Positions 32,992 through 43,182 of a stretch of 44,759 nt of DNA are shown piece after piece. This DNA is from Desulfuromonadales bacterium (GTDB taxonomy: Bacteria; Desulfobacterota; JAENJC01). The first letter of the stretch is position 1. Each line of letters opens with the position of its first letter. Under the pieces are notes generated by a model. It was given only the letters and a program-made list of their open reading frames with translations. It ran no database searches and was not told where the DNA came from. A program made the translations under genes and the position numbers. The stretch lies in NCBI GenBank assembly GCA_919902985.1, contig CAKKSC010000012.1, forward strand, positions 1 through 44,759, in the 5' to 3' direction.

Positions 32992-33876
32992 ATGGAACAC
33001 TACCTCGACCTCTTCATAAACTACCTGATCGTAGAAAAGGGCCTCTCAAGGAACACCATTGATGCCTACAGCAGGGACCTGTTGGATTTTATAAATCACC
33101 TCACGGAAATGAAGGTTGCCGACCCTGGCAATGTTGCTCCTGTTGATATTGTAAAATATATTGGTAGACTCAGGGACAGCGGGATAGCGCCGCGTTCATC
33201 GGCCAGGAAACTCACCACTATCAGGATGTTTTACAGGTTCCTGAATGCAGAAAGGTATATAAAAGACAACCCGACCCTTCTGGTAGAGCTGCCCAAGGGG
33301 ATTTCAAGGCTTCCCAAGGCGATCTCTTTGGAGATGGTGGACATGCTCCTGTCGGCACCGGATGCAAGAACTCCCCTTGGATTGAGGGACAAGGCGATGT
33401 TTGAGCTCCTTTATGCGACAGGGCTTCGCGTCTCTGAGCTGGTATCTCTAAAGGTCGGAGATGTTAACCTTGATGTGGGGTATCTGATGGCATTCGGTAA
33501 GGGTTCTAAGGAGAGGATTGTCCCTATCGGAGAATCGGCCCAGGTGTGGGTGAAGGACTATATTCTGAACGGAAGGTCAAAGCTTTCCAAGCGGCACTCG
33601 GAGAATCTCTTTATAAACCGGTCAGGAAAAGGGCTTTCAAGGCAGGGGTTCTGGAAGATCATTAAGTCGTATGCAAGGAAGGCGAAGCTAACCTTACCCA
33701 TTACACCACACACACTCCGCCACTCCTTTGCAACGCACCTTCTGGAAGGGGGTGCTGACCTGCGCTCAGTACAGATGATGCTGGGGCATGCAGACATATC
33801 TACGACCCAGATATATACTCATGTGACCACCAAGAGGCTCAAAGATATCCACAAAAAACACCATCCAAGGGGGTAA
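32992..33876 (+). CDS. xerD: Tyrosine recombinase XerD/XerC
   Basis: Resolves chromosome dimers. The 294-residue protein has an N-terminal SAM-like domain (YLIVEKGLSRNTIDAYSRD), then the catalytic residues: Arg in ATGLRVSELVSLK, Lys in SKERIVPIG, the H-x-x-R pair in HTLRHSFATHLLEGG, His in LGHADISTTQ and Tyr in IYTHVT. The ATG at 32992 gives the usual length; the open frame extends 46 codons upstream through the repeat, which is rejected. XerD and XerC cannot be told apart with certainty here. It is not beside any integrative element, so a housekeeping role is likely. Confidence 0.9.
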   Translation: MEHYLDLFINYLIVEKGLSRNTIDAYSRDLLDFINHLTEMKVADPGNVAPVDIVKYIGRLRDSGIAPRSSARKLTTIRMFYRFLNAERYIKDNPTLLVELPKGISRLPKAISLEMVDMLLSAPDARTPLGLRDKAMFELLYATGLRVSELVSLKVGDVNLDVGYLMAFGKGSKERIVPIGESAQVWVKDYILNGRSKLSKRHSENLFINRSGKGLSRQGFWKIIKSYARKAKLTLPITPHTLRHSFATHLLEGGADLRSVQMMLGHADISTTQIYTHVTTKRLKDIHKKHHPRG

Positions 33877-33877
33877 G

Positions 33878-34618
33878 ATGATAAGTTCGAACTGGAAGTT
33901 ATTTATAGGGGTTATTCTTGTGGCCTTGTCTGCCGTGCTGGGTGTCTTGCACTATGCCGTCTTCGGGGACGCCAATACCCTTCTATTTTATCTGGCCCTG
34001 GATATCGTCTTCGTTCCCGTACAGGTGCTTCTTGTGACTGTAATCATCGAGAAGCTTTTGACCGAGAGAGAACAGCAGATTATGCTTAAGAAGCTCAATA
34101 TGGTCATCGGCGCCTTTTATAGCGAGGTCGGGAACAACCTTTTGCTGCATTTCAGGAAGCTGTATAAGGACACTATACAGATAGATGCAAGGCTTAAGGT
34201 AAACAAGGAGTGGAGTGATAAAGATTTCCGCGCAGCTATAGGTTTTGCCAAGGGATGTGACTGCTACTCTGGTTTTGATTCAGTAGAACTGGCAGCTCTC
34301 CAGGAACTACTTATCTCAAAAAGGGGCTTCATGCTTGGGCTATTGCAAAACCCGAGCCTGCTTGAACATGACAGATTTACAGACCTGCTCTGGGCTGTAT
34401 TTCACCTGACTGAAGAACTGGCAGCAAGGCAGGCAACGGACAGCCTTCCTCCGGAGGATATTGATCACCTTAATAACGACATGAGACGTGCCTTTGGACT
34501 GCTGATATCCGAATGGCTTGAATACATGAAGCACCTCAAGATCGAGTATCCATACCTTTTCTCCCTTGCAGTGAGGACAAATCCGTTTAATCCAGAGGCA
34601 TCGGTGGTGATAAAATAA
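33878..34618 (+). CDS. Two-helix membrane protein of unknown function
   Basis: I do not recognise the family. The 246-residue product has two membrane helices near the start (about residues 7-27 and 36-60), followed by ~185 cytoplasmic residues that are largely helical, with a KLLTEREQQIMLKKL linker. A CDCYSG motif lies near residue 127. The gene starts one base after the xerD stop and ends 12 bases before the pyruvate-kinase-like gene, so it belongs to that transcript. No promoter is seen. Confidence 0.75.
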   Translation: MISSNWKLFIGVILVALSAVLGVLHYAVFGDANTLLFYLALDIVFVPVQVLLVTVIIEKLLTEREQQIMLKKLNMVIGAFYSEVGNNLLLHFRKLYKDTIQIDARLKVNKEWSDKDFRAAIGFAKGCDCYSGFDSVELAALQELLISKRGFMLGLLQNPSLLEHDRFTDLLWAVFHLTEELAARQATDSLPPEDIDHLNNDMRRAFGLLISEWLEYMKHLKIEYPYLFSLAVRTNPFNPEASVVIK

Positions 34619-34630
34619 GGAGAAATTAAC

Positions 34631-35197
34631 ATGATAAGACAGGTCGAGTACTTTGAAAAGGGTGGAAGGGAAAACTCTGAAAAGTGCCTTGAGATAACGG
34701 CGTCCCTTGTAGACGAAGGTTATAAGCATGTGGTAGTTGCCACAACCGTCGGGGATACAGGCGTTGCCATGGCCAGAAGGGTTCAGGGTAAAGATCTAAA
34801 CCTCGTTATAGTCACCCATTCGGCAGGGTTCAAGGAGGCAAACCACCTTGAGCTGTTGCCTGAAAACAGGGATGAGATACTCAGGCTCGGCGGGAAGATC
34901 TATACAGGAACGATACTTACGCACTCCATAGAGACGGCATTCGCGCAAAAATTTAACGGCCTATATCCCACCATGATTGTTGCCCAGTCGCTCAGGCGGT
35001 TTGGGGAAGGGCCAAAGGTCTGCTGCGAGATAGTTATGGAGGCGTGCGATGCAGGACTTATACCGGAGTTTGAAGAGGTGGTGGCAGTTGCAGGAACAGG
35101 GAGGGGGGCAGATACCGTATGCATAATAAGATCGGCTGCTTCAAAGAGGTTCTTTGACCTTAAGGTCCTTGAGATACTTGCCAAACCGAGGAAGTAA
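34631..35197 (+). CDS. Stand-alone pyruvate kinase C-terminal-domain protein
   Basis: The 188-residue protein corresponds to the allosteric C-terminal domain of pyruvate kinase, with no barrel or active site: HVVVATTVGDTGVAMARRV, LVIVTHSAGFKEAN, and VAVAGTGRGADTV near the end. The family (PK_C-like) is known but its role is not. It directly precedes eno, so a regulatory role in lower glycolysis is a fair guess and not more. GGAGAAATTAAC precedes the ATG. Confidence 0.83.
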   Translation: MIRQVEYFEKGGRENSEKCLEITASLVDEGYKHVVVATTVGDTGVAMARRVQGKDLNLVIVTHSAGFKEANHLELLPENRDEILRLGGKIYTGTILTHSIETAFAQKFNGLYPTMIVAQSLRRFGEGPKVCCEIVMEACDAGLIPEFEEVVAVAGTGRGADTVCIIRSAASKRFFDLKVLEILAKPRK

Positions 35198-36565
<1,368 letters not shown>

Positions 36566-36568
36566 CCG

Positions 36569-36626
36569 GTAGGGGCAACCCTATGTGGTTGCCCAGTGAG
36601 GGGTGGCCACGTAGGGCCGCCCCTAC
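36569..36626. repeat. GTAGGGGC...GCCCCTAC palindrome, copy 3
   Basis: GTAGGGGCAACCCTATGTGG begins a first hairpin (GGGCAACC/GGTTGCCC); the block closes with GGCCGCCCCTAC. It lies between eno and ftsB, three bases after the eno stop. Confidence 0.75.
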
Positions 36627-36647
36627 AGATTTGTTAAAAAGGTGTTC

Positions 36648-36932
36648 ATGTCCCAACTATTTCCAAGGCTGCTGAAGATCATATTGCCTATATTGATTTT
36701 GATGGCGCTTCTGACCGTATTTGGTGAGAGAGGCCTTTTAAAGGCCCACAGGTTAACCAGTGAAAGGGATGATATAAGGGCAAAGGTCGAGAAGCTGAGG
36801 AGAGAGAACCAATACTTGCGCGGAGAGCTGTCCTCGTTGAGGAACGACAGGCGCTACATTGAAAACATAGCCAGGAAAGACTTGGGACTTGTCAGGGAAG
36901 GAGAAATTGTTTACCGTTTCAGGGGAGAATAA
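36648..36932 (+). CDS. ftsB: FtsB-like septum formation initiator
   Basis: Small bitopic division protein of 94 residues. It has one membrane helix (about residues 8-28) followed by a coiled coil (RLTSERDDIRAKVEKLRREN) and the DivIC/FtsB tail ending in ARKDLGLVREGEIVYRF, the family signature. AAGGTG precedes the ATG at 36648, which is preferred to a GTG two codons upstream. Position after eno supports the assignment. Confidence 0.9.
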   Translation: MSQLFPRLLKIILPILILMALLTVFGERGLLKAHRLTSERDDIRAKVEKLRRENQYLRGELSSLRNDRRYIENIARKDLGLVREGEIVYRFRGE

Positions 36933-36948
36933 AACATCCTCCCCTGAA
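36918..36948. terminator. Hairpin between convergent genes
   Basis: TTCAGGGGAG and CTCCCCTGAA form a 10-bp perfect stem around an 11-base loop that spans the ftsB stop. No T-run follows on either side, so it may slow or end transcription only with help. Confidence 0.45.
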
Positions 36949-36963
36949 GGCAAGAGTTATTCA

Positions 36964-37233
36964 TTATTTCGTTTTGCGTTTCATCTCTTTCCATATACCA
37001 CTTTTTTCCTCTTTGAAGCTCTCCCTGCATTTCTTCAGATCTTCTTTTGTAGCTGCATCTGTTATACATTTCTTGAGCTCCTGGAGGATGCCGATGCGTT
37101 TGTCGATCCTTGATACTACATCCTCTTTCTTCTTTTCGATATCGATCCCCTTCTGCTCTGCCGGTTCCTCTGCAAAAACAGGGAACGATATGACAAAAAG
37201 AGATAAAACTGCTAACAATATAACACTTTTCAT
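36964..37233 (-). CDS. Small secreted helical protein, unknown function
   Basis: I do not recognise the family. The 89-residue product begins with a clear signal peptide (ILLAVLSLFVISFPVFA, cut near residue 21), leaving a short, highly charged, helical mature part with two cysteines about 12 residues apart (KKCITD and KKCRES). Cross-linking or metal binding by the two cysteines is possible. AAAGGAGGTGAT precedes the ATG, a very strong binding site. It is transcribed towards ftsB, alone. Confidence 0.75.
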   Translation of the reverse strand: MKSVILLAVLSLFVISFPVFAEEPAEQKGIDIEKKKEDVVSRIDKRIGILQELKKCITDAATKEDLKKCRESFKEEKSGIWKEMKRKTK

Positions 37234-37415
37234 TATTTATCACCTCCTTTGCAGTAAAATATAAACGCTCATATCAGGGCTGTCAAGGGAATCATGAACT
37301 TTGCATCACTGAAAAAAACAATGGCTTGCTGTGATGGTGATAAAATGTAATAATTTGACAGGAATATAAGAAACTGGAAATGCCTGCGAAGGCTTGTTGG
37401 AAAGGAGAGTTTGGG

Positions 37416-38597
37416 ATGATGAAGAGAATACTGTTTGGCATTGTGATCTTATTGGCCCTCGGTGGAGTTGCTTTTATATTTTACAGCAGAAATGAGGTTG
37501 CCTTGAGCTTCAGAACAGAGAAGGTCACAACCGGAGACATAGTCTCAACCGTTACCGCTACAGGCACTGTCAATGCCGTGACTATGGTCCTTGTCGGAAC
37601 TCAGGTGTCAGGGACTATAAAGGATATCTATGTGGACTTCAACTCTCATGTCAACAAGGGACAGGTGATAGCCCAGATAGACCCCGCCACATTTGAGGCC
37701 CAGGTTGAACAGGCTCGGGCGAACCTCCTTTCGGCCCATGCTAATCTCGAAAAAGCAGTGGCAGCGCTTCTTGATGCAAAGAGGACAATGGAGAGAAACC
37801 AGGAACTGTATTCTCAGAATATGGTGGCAAAGAGTGAAATGGATTCCTCGGAGACGAATTATGAATCTGCGAGGGCCCAGGTGAGTGTTGCGAAGGCCCA
37901 GATATCCCAGACAGAGGCCGCATTAAGGCTTTCAGAGATAAACCTCAGGTACACAAAAATAGTATCTCCTGTAGATGGGACCGTTGTGTCAAGAAATGTA
38001 GACATAGGCCAGACAGTTGCAGCAAGCTTCCAGACCCCGACTCTCTTTAACATAGCCCAAGACCTTACTAAGATGCAGATAGACAGTAGCGCTGCCGAAG
38101 CGGACATCGGAAGGATCATGGTGGACCAGTCAGTAGAGTTTACTGTTGATGCGTATCCCGAAGTTACCTTTAAAGGCAGGGTCTCGGAGATCAGGAACGC
38201 TCCCATAGTCGTCCAGAATGTAGTCACATACAATGTGGTAGTCAAGGTTGATAACCGCGAACTCAAACTGAAGCCCGGAATGACAGCGAACGTCTCCGTA
38301 ATAGTATCGGAAAAGAAGGGTGTTCTTAAGATTCCGAATGCAGCATTAAGGTTCAGGCCTCCGGATATGCGCAATAAGGATACATCAAAGGATAAGTCAA
38401 GGGAAAGAGGAAGCGGTGTATGGATACTGGAAGGGGAAAAACCGAAGCGGGTAAAAGTAACAACTGGAATAAGTGATGGGAGCTATATGGAAATGATCTC
38501 TGGTGATCTAAGACTGGGGCAGGAGGTTATAGTGGAATCCCTGACAAAGTCAACAACATCGGGCCAGGCTGGGCGGACAGGGCCAAGGATGTTCTGA
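37416..38597 (+). CDS. macA: MacA-like periplasmic adaptor subunit
   Basis: Membrane-fusion protein of a tripartite efflux pump, 393 residues from the start at 37416 (AAGGAGA seven bases before). An N-terminal membrane anchor (ILFGIVILLALGGVAFIFY) is followed by a barrel-sandwich half (GDIVSTVTATGTV), a long coiled-coil hairpin (about 90-180), the returning half (SPVDGTVVSRNVDIGQTV) and beta-barrel domains. Directly followed by the ABC ATPase and permease, so together they form a MacAB-type export system. The outer-membrane partner is not encoded here. Confidence 0.9.
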   Translation: MMKRILFGIVILLALGGVAFIFYSRNEVALSFRTEKVTTGDIVSTVTATGTVNAVTMVLVGTQVSGTIKDIYVDFNSHVNKGQVIAQIDPATFEAQVEQARANLLSAHANLEKAVAALLDAKRTMERNQELYSQNMVAKSEMDSSETNYESARAQVSVAKAQISQTEAALRLSEINLRYTKIVSPVDGTVVSRNVDIGQTVAASFQTPTLFNIAQDLTKMQIDSSAAEADIGRIMVDQSVEFTVDAYPEVTFKGRVSEIRNAPIVVQNVVTYNVVVKVDNRELKLKPGMTANVSVIVSEKKGVLKIPNAALRFRPPDMRNKDTSKDKSRERGSGVWILEGEKPKRVKVTTGISDGSYMEMISGDLRLGQEVIVESLTKSTTSGQAGRTGPRMF

Positions 38598-38598
38598 T

Positions 38599-39291
38599 AT
38601 GCCTCTTATAGAGATAAATGACATAAGCAAGATATACAGGCTTGGGGATATAGATGTCAATGCCCTGAACTCCGTCTCAATCAACATCGATAAGGGTGAG
38701 TTTGTTGCGATAATGGGGCAGTCCGGGTCTGGTAAATCCACATTTATGAATATCCTCGGCTGCCTTGACAAGCCCACAAGCGGGAGGTATTCCCTTGAAG
38801 GGGTTGATGTTGCCGGACTTACAAGGGACGAGCTTGCGGCCATCAGGAACAAGAAGATAGGTTTTGTTTTTCAGGGATTCAATCTCCTTTCAAGGACGTC
38901 CGCCCTTGAGAATGTTGAATTGCCAATGCTTTACAACGGGTTGCCCGCAAGAGACAGAAAGGGACGGGCTGCTGCTGCCCTGGATAAGGTCGGCCTTTCC
39001 GGGAGGGAGAACCACCATCCAAACCAGCTCTCAGGCGGCCAGCAGCAGAGGGTCGCCATAGCCAGGGCCCTTGTAAACGAGGCACCCTTAATCCTCGCTG
39101 ATGAACCGACAGGAAATCTCGACACAAAGACGAGCACAGAGATAATGGAGCTTTTTGTAAGGCTGAATGCAGAGTCAAATATCACTGTGATTCTTGTTAC
39201 CCATGAACACGATATAGCCGCCTTCAGCAAGAGGACAATGAAGTTCCTTGACGGCCGGGTAGTAAGTGACAGTCCAACGATAAAGTTATGA
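38599..39291 (+). CDS. MacB/LolD-type ABC transporter ATPase
   Basis: ATPase of 230 residues that powers the neighbouring permease. Walker A is GQSGSGKST near residue 38, the Q-loop FVFQGFNLLSRTS, the signature LSGGQQQRVAIARAL, Walker B LILADEPTGNLD and the H-loop VTHEHD. Unlike E. coli MacB the ATPase is not fused to the permease. It starts one base after macA and overlaps the permease start by four bases (ATGA). Confidence 0.92.
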   Translation: MPLIEINDISKIYRLGDIDVNALNSVSINIDKGEFVAIMGQSGSGKSTFMNILGCLDKPTSGRYSLEGVDVAGLTRDELAAIRNKKIGFVFQGFNLLSRTSALENVELPMLYNGLPARDRKGRAAAALDKVGLSGRENHHPNQLSGGQQQRVAIARALVNEAPLILADEPTGNLDTKTSTEIMELFVRLNAESNITVILVTHEHDIAAFSKRTMKFLDGRVVSDSPTIKL

Positions 39292-40517
39292 TAAACATCC
39301 CCTCTACAATCAAGATATCCGTCAGAGCGCTTAGGGTCAACAAGATGCGGTCGGCCCTTACCATGCTCGGTATAATAATAGGTGTCGGGGCAGTTATCAC
39401 GATGCTTGCCGTGGGCACAGGGGCCCGCCAGAAGATCGGTGAACAGATCGCCAGCATGGGTAGCAATCTGCTCATAGTGCTCCCAGGAGCCACAACATCC
39501 GGAGGAGCAAGGATGGGGGCGGGAAGCCAGATGACCCTTTCGATGGGGGACGCGGAAGCAATTTTAAAGGAATGCCCTGCTGTGCAAACCGTTGCCCCGA
39601 ATCTCGGAGGAGTGGCCCAGGTTATCTCCGGCAACCAGAACTGGTCAACAGGCGTCACTGGAACGACCCCGGGAATGCTTGTGGTAAGGGACTGGCAGAT
39701 TTCCGAAGGACGGTCTTTTACCGACGATGACGTAAGGGGCGCCACAAAGGTCTGTCTTCTTGGGCAGACTGTTGTCGAAAACCTCTTCGGGAGCATATAT
39801 TCGATTGGCCAAGTTGTCAGAATAAAAAATGTCCCCTTTACGGTTATAGGTGTGCTTGACAGGAAAGGCCAGTCCCCTAACGGTCAGGATCAGGATGATA
39901 CTATATGGATACCTGTGACAACAGCTCAGAAAAAGATATTCGGGACCACCTTCCCAGGAATGGTAAGGATCGTTATGGTAAAGGCACGGAGCACGGAAGA
40001 CCTGCCCGCTGCGGAAGAACAGATAAAGGAGCTGCTAAGACAGCGACACCGTATCGGCCAGAAACAGGATGACGATTTTACAGTGCGAAACCTGACCCAG
40101 ATGATGCAGGCCGCGGAGCAGTCTGCCCGGATCATGGCCCTGCTCCTCGGTTCTATTGCAGGAGTGTCTCTGCTTGTCGGAGGTATAGGGATAATGAACA
40201 TCATGCTCGTATCTGTAACGGAAAGGACCAGGGAGATAGGAATAAGGATGGCTGTGGGGGCCAAGACGTGGGACATAAGGCTTCAATTCCTGATAGAGGC
40301 CCTTATCCTCTCACTGATCGGCGGTGGGATTGGTATTCTATTTGGCGTATCAGGTTCACAGGTCTTGTCAACAATCGCAGGCTGGCCAACAATAGTATCG
40401 CCCTTCTCAATATTCCTTGCCTTCAGCTTTTCAGGTGTGGTGGGGATATTCTTCGGGTTTTATCCGGCAATGAAGGCGTCCCTCCTTGACCCCATCGAGG
40501 CCTTGAGGTATGAGTAA
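39288..40517 (+). CDS. MacB-like ABC transporter permease
   Basis: Permease of 409 residues with the MacB/FtsX layout: a first membrane helix (LTMLGIIIGVGAVITMLAVG), a large periplasmic domain (about 50-280) and three C-terminal membrane helices starting at ARIMALLLGSIAGVSLLVGG with the coupling segment ERTREIGIRMAVGAK. It is the third gene of the operon. Likely cargo: antibiotics, peptides or lipid-like molecules; the sequence does not say which. Confidence 0.92.
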   Translation: MINIPSTIKISVRALRVNKMRSALTMLGIIIGVGAVITMLAVGTGARQKIGEQIASMGSNLLIVLPGATTSGGARMGAGSQMTLSMGDAEAILKECPAVQTVAPNLGGVAQVISGNQNWSTGVTGTTPGMLVVRDWQISEGRSFTDDDVRGATKVCLLGQTVVENLFGSIYSIGQVVRIKNVPFTVIGVLDRKGQSPNGQDQDDTIWIPVTTAQKKIFGTTFPGMVRIVMVKARSTEDLPAAEEQIKELLRQRHRIGQKQDDDFTVRNLTQMMQAAEQSARIMALLLGSIAGVSLLVGGIGIMNIMLVSVTERTREIGIRMAVGAKTWDIRLQFLIEALILSLIGGGIGILFGVSGSQVLSTIAGWPTIVSPFSIFLAFSFSGVVGIFFGFYPAMKASLLDPIEALRYE

Positions 40518-40524
40518 AGTGTCT

Positions 40525-40761
40525 CTATTCCGCCTTCTTCAGGTATATCTTAATGACCTTGCCCTCCTCCTCTACCCCAAGTAGTTCATTCCCCGTGCTC
40601 TGTGCCCACACAGGCAGGTCCCTCTTGGATACAGGGTCGTCTGTCAGGACTTCAATGACCTGACCGACCTCCATTTGCTCAAGGGCCAGGGTCGTCTTTA
40701 CCGATGGGAGGGGGCAGCTTAGTCCTGTGCAATCAATGCTCTTGTCCACTTTATAATTCAT
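40525..40761 (-). CDS. tusA: TusA-family sulfur carrier protein
   Basis: Small sulfur-transfer protein of 78 residues. It has the active cysteine in IDCTGLSCPLPSVKT (CPLP motif) near residue 16 and the family fold with VGQVIEVLTDDPVSKRDLP. It is transcribed after dsrE2, so the pair may hand sulfane sulfur between carriers. The pathway, sulfur oxidation or tRNA thiolation, cannot be told from this window. Confidence 0.92.
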   Translation of the reverse strand: MNYKVDKSIDCTGLSCPLPSVKTTLALEQMEVGQVIEVLTDDPVSKRDLPVWAQSTGNELLGVEEEGKVIKIYLKKAE

Positions 40762-40775
40762 CTTGCTTTAGCCCC

Positions 40776-41270
40776 TTAAATAAAAAGATTTATGGTTGTT
40801 TCCTTTGCAATCGAAAGGTACGAAACCGCGCCGATAACCTCCTCACATTCGTCTATGAAGTCTTCTTTCTTGAGTCCCATTACTGTCATGCTCATCTCGC
40901 ACGGGTAAAACTTCACACCTAAGGCAGTGGCCATTGAGATGAACTCCTGAAGGCTCGGGACCTTCTTATGGGACATCATCGTCTTGAGCATGGCCGGCCC
41001 CATCCCGAACATGTTCATCTTCGATATTGCAAGCTTCTTCGCATGGCCGTAATTCATGATGTTCAACATCTTCTGCATCCAGTTCCGCCCTTTGATCAGA
41101 CCACCTTCCTTCTTGATCACATTGAGACCCCAGAACGTAAAAAATATGGTCACTTGCATCCCCATGGATGCGGCTGCAGTAGCTATCACAAAGGTTGCGA
41201 TGGCCTTGTCCATATCGCCGCTGAATAACACTATAGTGACGGAGCCCTTATTTTTCCCTTGTTCAGTCAT
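40776..41270 (-). CDS. DsrE2-like sulfur-transfer protein
   Basis: DsrE/F-fold protein of 164 residues, of the DsrE2 branch. It starts with VTIVLFSGDMDKAIATFVIA, has a membrane-like helix (TAAASMGMQVTIFFTFWGLN) and the conserved cysteine in KFYPCEMSM near residue 127. Members occur beside tusA and rhodanese genes in sulfur-oxidising bacteria. It lies 14 bases upstream of tusA on the same strand. Confidence 0.88.
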   Translation of the reverse strand: MTEQGKNKGSVTIVLFSGDMDKAIATFVIATAAASMGMQVTIFFTFWGLNVIKKEGGLIKGRNWMQKMLNIMNYGHAKKLAISKMNMFGMGPAMLKTMMSHKKVPSLQEFISMATALGVKFYPCEMSMTVMGLKKEDFIDECEEVIGAVSYLSIAKETTINLFI

Positions 41271-41408
41271 GTTTCACCTGCCGGTTTTATATTATGTGCC
41301 GCAACCCTACCCCGATTATGACTGGGCATGAATTGTATACAACAGATATGCGGGCATGTCAACAGTTCCCTTGCACTCCTTCAGATGCGGTATCCAGCAT
41401 GGGCAACC

Positions 41409-43166
41409 TCAACACACCCCACATCTGTGGCACTTTGGCGGATTGCATGGAGGTGTAAACTGGCCCTTTAATGCCCTTTCATATTCCTTCCAGAGGTAGC
41501 CCTTCTCAATCCCATGGTCTATAAAGTCCCACGGTAGGATCTCGCCCTTATCCCTGATCCTGTAAACATAAAAGTCTGTATCAACTTGCGACTCTTTTAT
41601 CCCTCTGTTCCAACTCCCGGTCTCAAGGGCAGCCCTGATGATCCCCCCTACCCTCCTGTCTCCCCTTGAAAGAAGGGCCTGGAGATATGAATCCTTCGGG
41701 TTCTCATGGTTGACCTCTATGTTCCCCTCTTTTTTGAGGGACTCCTTTATATATTTAAGCTTATTGCCCAAAGACTTCACATCTTCCATGGGTGACCACT
41801 GGAACGGGGTCCAGGGCTTTGGTATAAAAGGGTTTATGCTGAGTGTAATTGTCCCAATCCTCCCGGCCTCTTTTGTTAACACCAAGACTTCTTTTTTTAT
41901 CCTCTTTGCAAGCTTCACAATCCCCTCTATATCTTCGTCCGTCTCAGTCGGTAAACCTATAAGGAAATACAGCTTTGCATTCAATATCCCTCTTGATATA
42001 GCCATCTCTACCGACTTTAGAATGTCCTCTTCTGAAATACCTTTATTTATAACATTTCTTAGGCGCTCTGTCCCTGCCTCCGGCGCAAAGGTCATGGTCT
42101 TGTGTCCGCTGTCCTTCAACGCATCCATCAGTTCGTCGGTAGTTGAATCCATGCGGAGGGAGGAAACCGACACCTTCTTCCCCTTTGCGATAAGAGGCAC
42201 ACAGAGGGAATCGATGAAGGGATAATCGGATACTGCCGCACTTACCAGGCCGACTTTCACCCCCCCTTTCGTCCCCCCCTTGCTAAGGGGGGGATTGAGG
42301 GGGGGTGCCTCCAATGATTCCAATATCTTTTCCGGCCTTCTTATCCTAGGAGGAAGGTATATGAACCCTGCTGTGCAGAACCTGCATCCCCTTCCGCAAC
42401 CCCTGCTTATCTCCACAAGATGCATTCCGGAAAACTCAGTATCATGCGTAAATATCCTGGACATTGTCGGGGCGCTGTCTATGTCCCTGATCCATCTCCT
42501 TTTTAACTTTCTCGGGGCTTTTATTTTATTAAGGAACGATTCTATCTCTCCATTTTCCTTGTAGGTTACCTGATAGAATGAAGGGATGTATGCGCCTTCC
42601 AGTTTGGATACGCTGGAGAGAAAGTCCTTTTTGTCTCCATTGCTGTTCTTTATAAAGCTGTCTATAAGCTCGTTGACAACCTCCTCCCCCTCCCCTATCA
42701 GGAAAAGGTCGATAAAATCGGCCATAGGCTCAGGGTTAAGAAAAGTTGTCACCCCTCCGGCAATGACGAGGGGGTAATTCTCATCCCGCTCGGACGCGAG
42801 AAGAGGGATATTCCCCATTTCAAGGACCTTCAAGGCATTAAGGTAGTCGTTTTCAAAGGGAATGGAAAAGGCGATGATGTCGAAATCCCTGAGAAGCCTC
42901 TGCGATTCCAGCGAAAATATCTGTGTGCCGGTCCTCTGATATTCATCCATATCCTCCCTGTCAGGCAGGAACACCCTCTCGCAAATGGTGTCCTCTCTCT
43001 GATTTAGCAGATAGTAGACCTGCTGGAACCCAAGGTTAGACATGCCTACATAATAGGTGTTGGGATATATCAGGGCGACCGTGACCTTCCGCCCCCAGCG
43101 TTTTATAACTGTTCCGCTCTCCGCAAAGAGACGCCTGGCTGATTTTTCTTTTAGTTTACGGGACAT
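41409..43166 (-). CDS. Radical SAM protein, TIGR03960-like, with repeat insertion
   Basis: B12-binding-type radical SAM protein of 585 residues. The N-terminal part resembles a cobalamin-binding domain (VALIYPNTYYVGMSNLGFQ, then VIAGGV). The iron-sulfur cluster motif is SRGCGRGCRFC near residue 258 (CxxxCxxC). The C-terminal ~14 residues end in a cysteine cluster (CNPPKCHRCGVC). The closest family is TIGR03960, usually fused to a TIGR03936 domain; here it stands alone. Residues near 290-305 (PPLNPPLSKGG) come from a palindromic repeat. Substrate unknown. Confidence 0.87.
   Translation of the reverse strand: MSRKLKEKSARRLFAESGTVIKRWGRKVTVALIYPNTYYVGMSNLGFQQVYYLLNQREDTICERVFLPDREDMDEYQRTGTQIFSLESQRLLRDFDIIAFSIPFENDYLNALKVLEMGNIPLLASERDENYPLVIAGGVTTFLNPEPMADFIDLFLIGEGEEVVNELIDSFIKNSNGDKKDFLSSVSKLEGAYIPSFYQVTYKENGEIESFLNKIKAPRKLKRRWIRDIDSAPTMSRIFTHDTEFSGMHLVEISRGCGRGCRFCTAGFIYLPPRIRRPEKILESLEAPPLNPPLSKGGTKGGVKVGLVSAAVSDYPFIDSLCVPLIAKGKKVSVSSLRMDSTTDELMDALKDSGHKTMTFAPEAGTERLRNVINKGISEEDILKSVEMAISRGILNAKLYFLIGLPTETDEDIEGIVKLAKRIKKEVLVLTKEAGRIGTITLSINPFIPKPWTPFQWSPMEDVKSLGNKLKYIKESLKKEGNIEVNHENPKDSYLQALLSRGDRRVGGIIRAALETGSWNRGIKESQVDTDFYVYRIRDKGEILPWDFIDHGIEKGYLWKEYERALKGQFTPPCNPPKCHRCGVC
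42258..42307. repeat. CCCCCCTT...AAGGGGGG palindrome inside a gene
   Basis: CCCCCCTTGCTAAGGGGGGG is flanked by further runs of C and G, giving nested hairpins. It lies in frame within the radical SAM gene and encodes PPLNPPLSKGGTKGG on the minus strand. Confidence 0.85.
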
Positions 43167-43182
43167 AGGATCGGTGTTGGGG

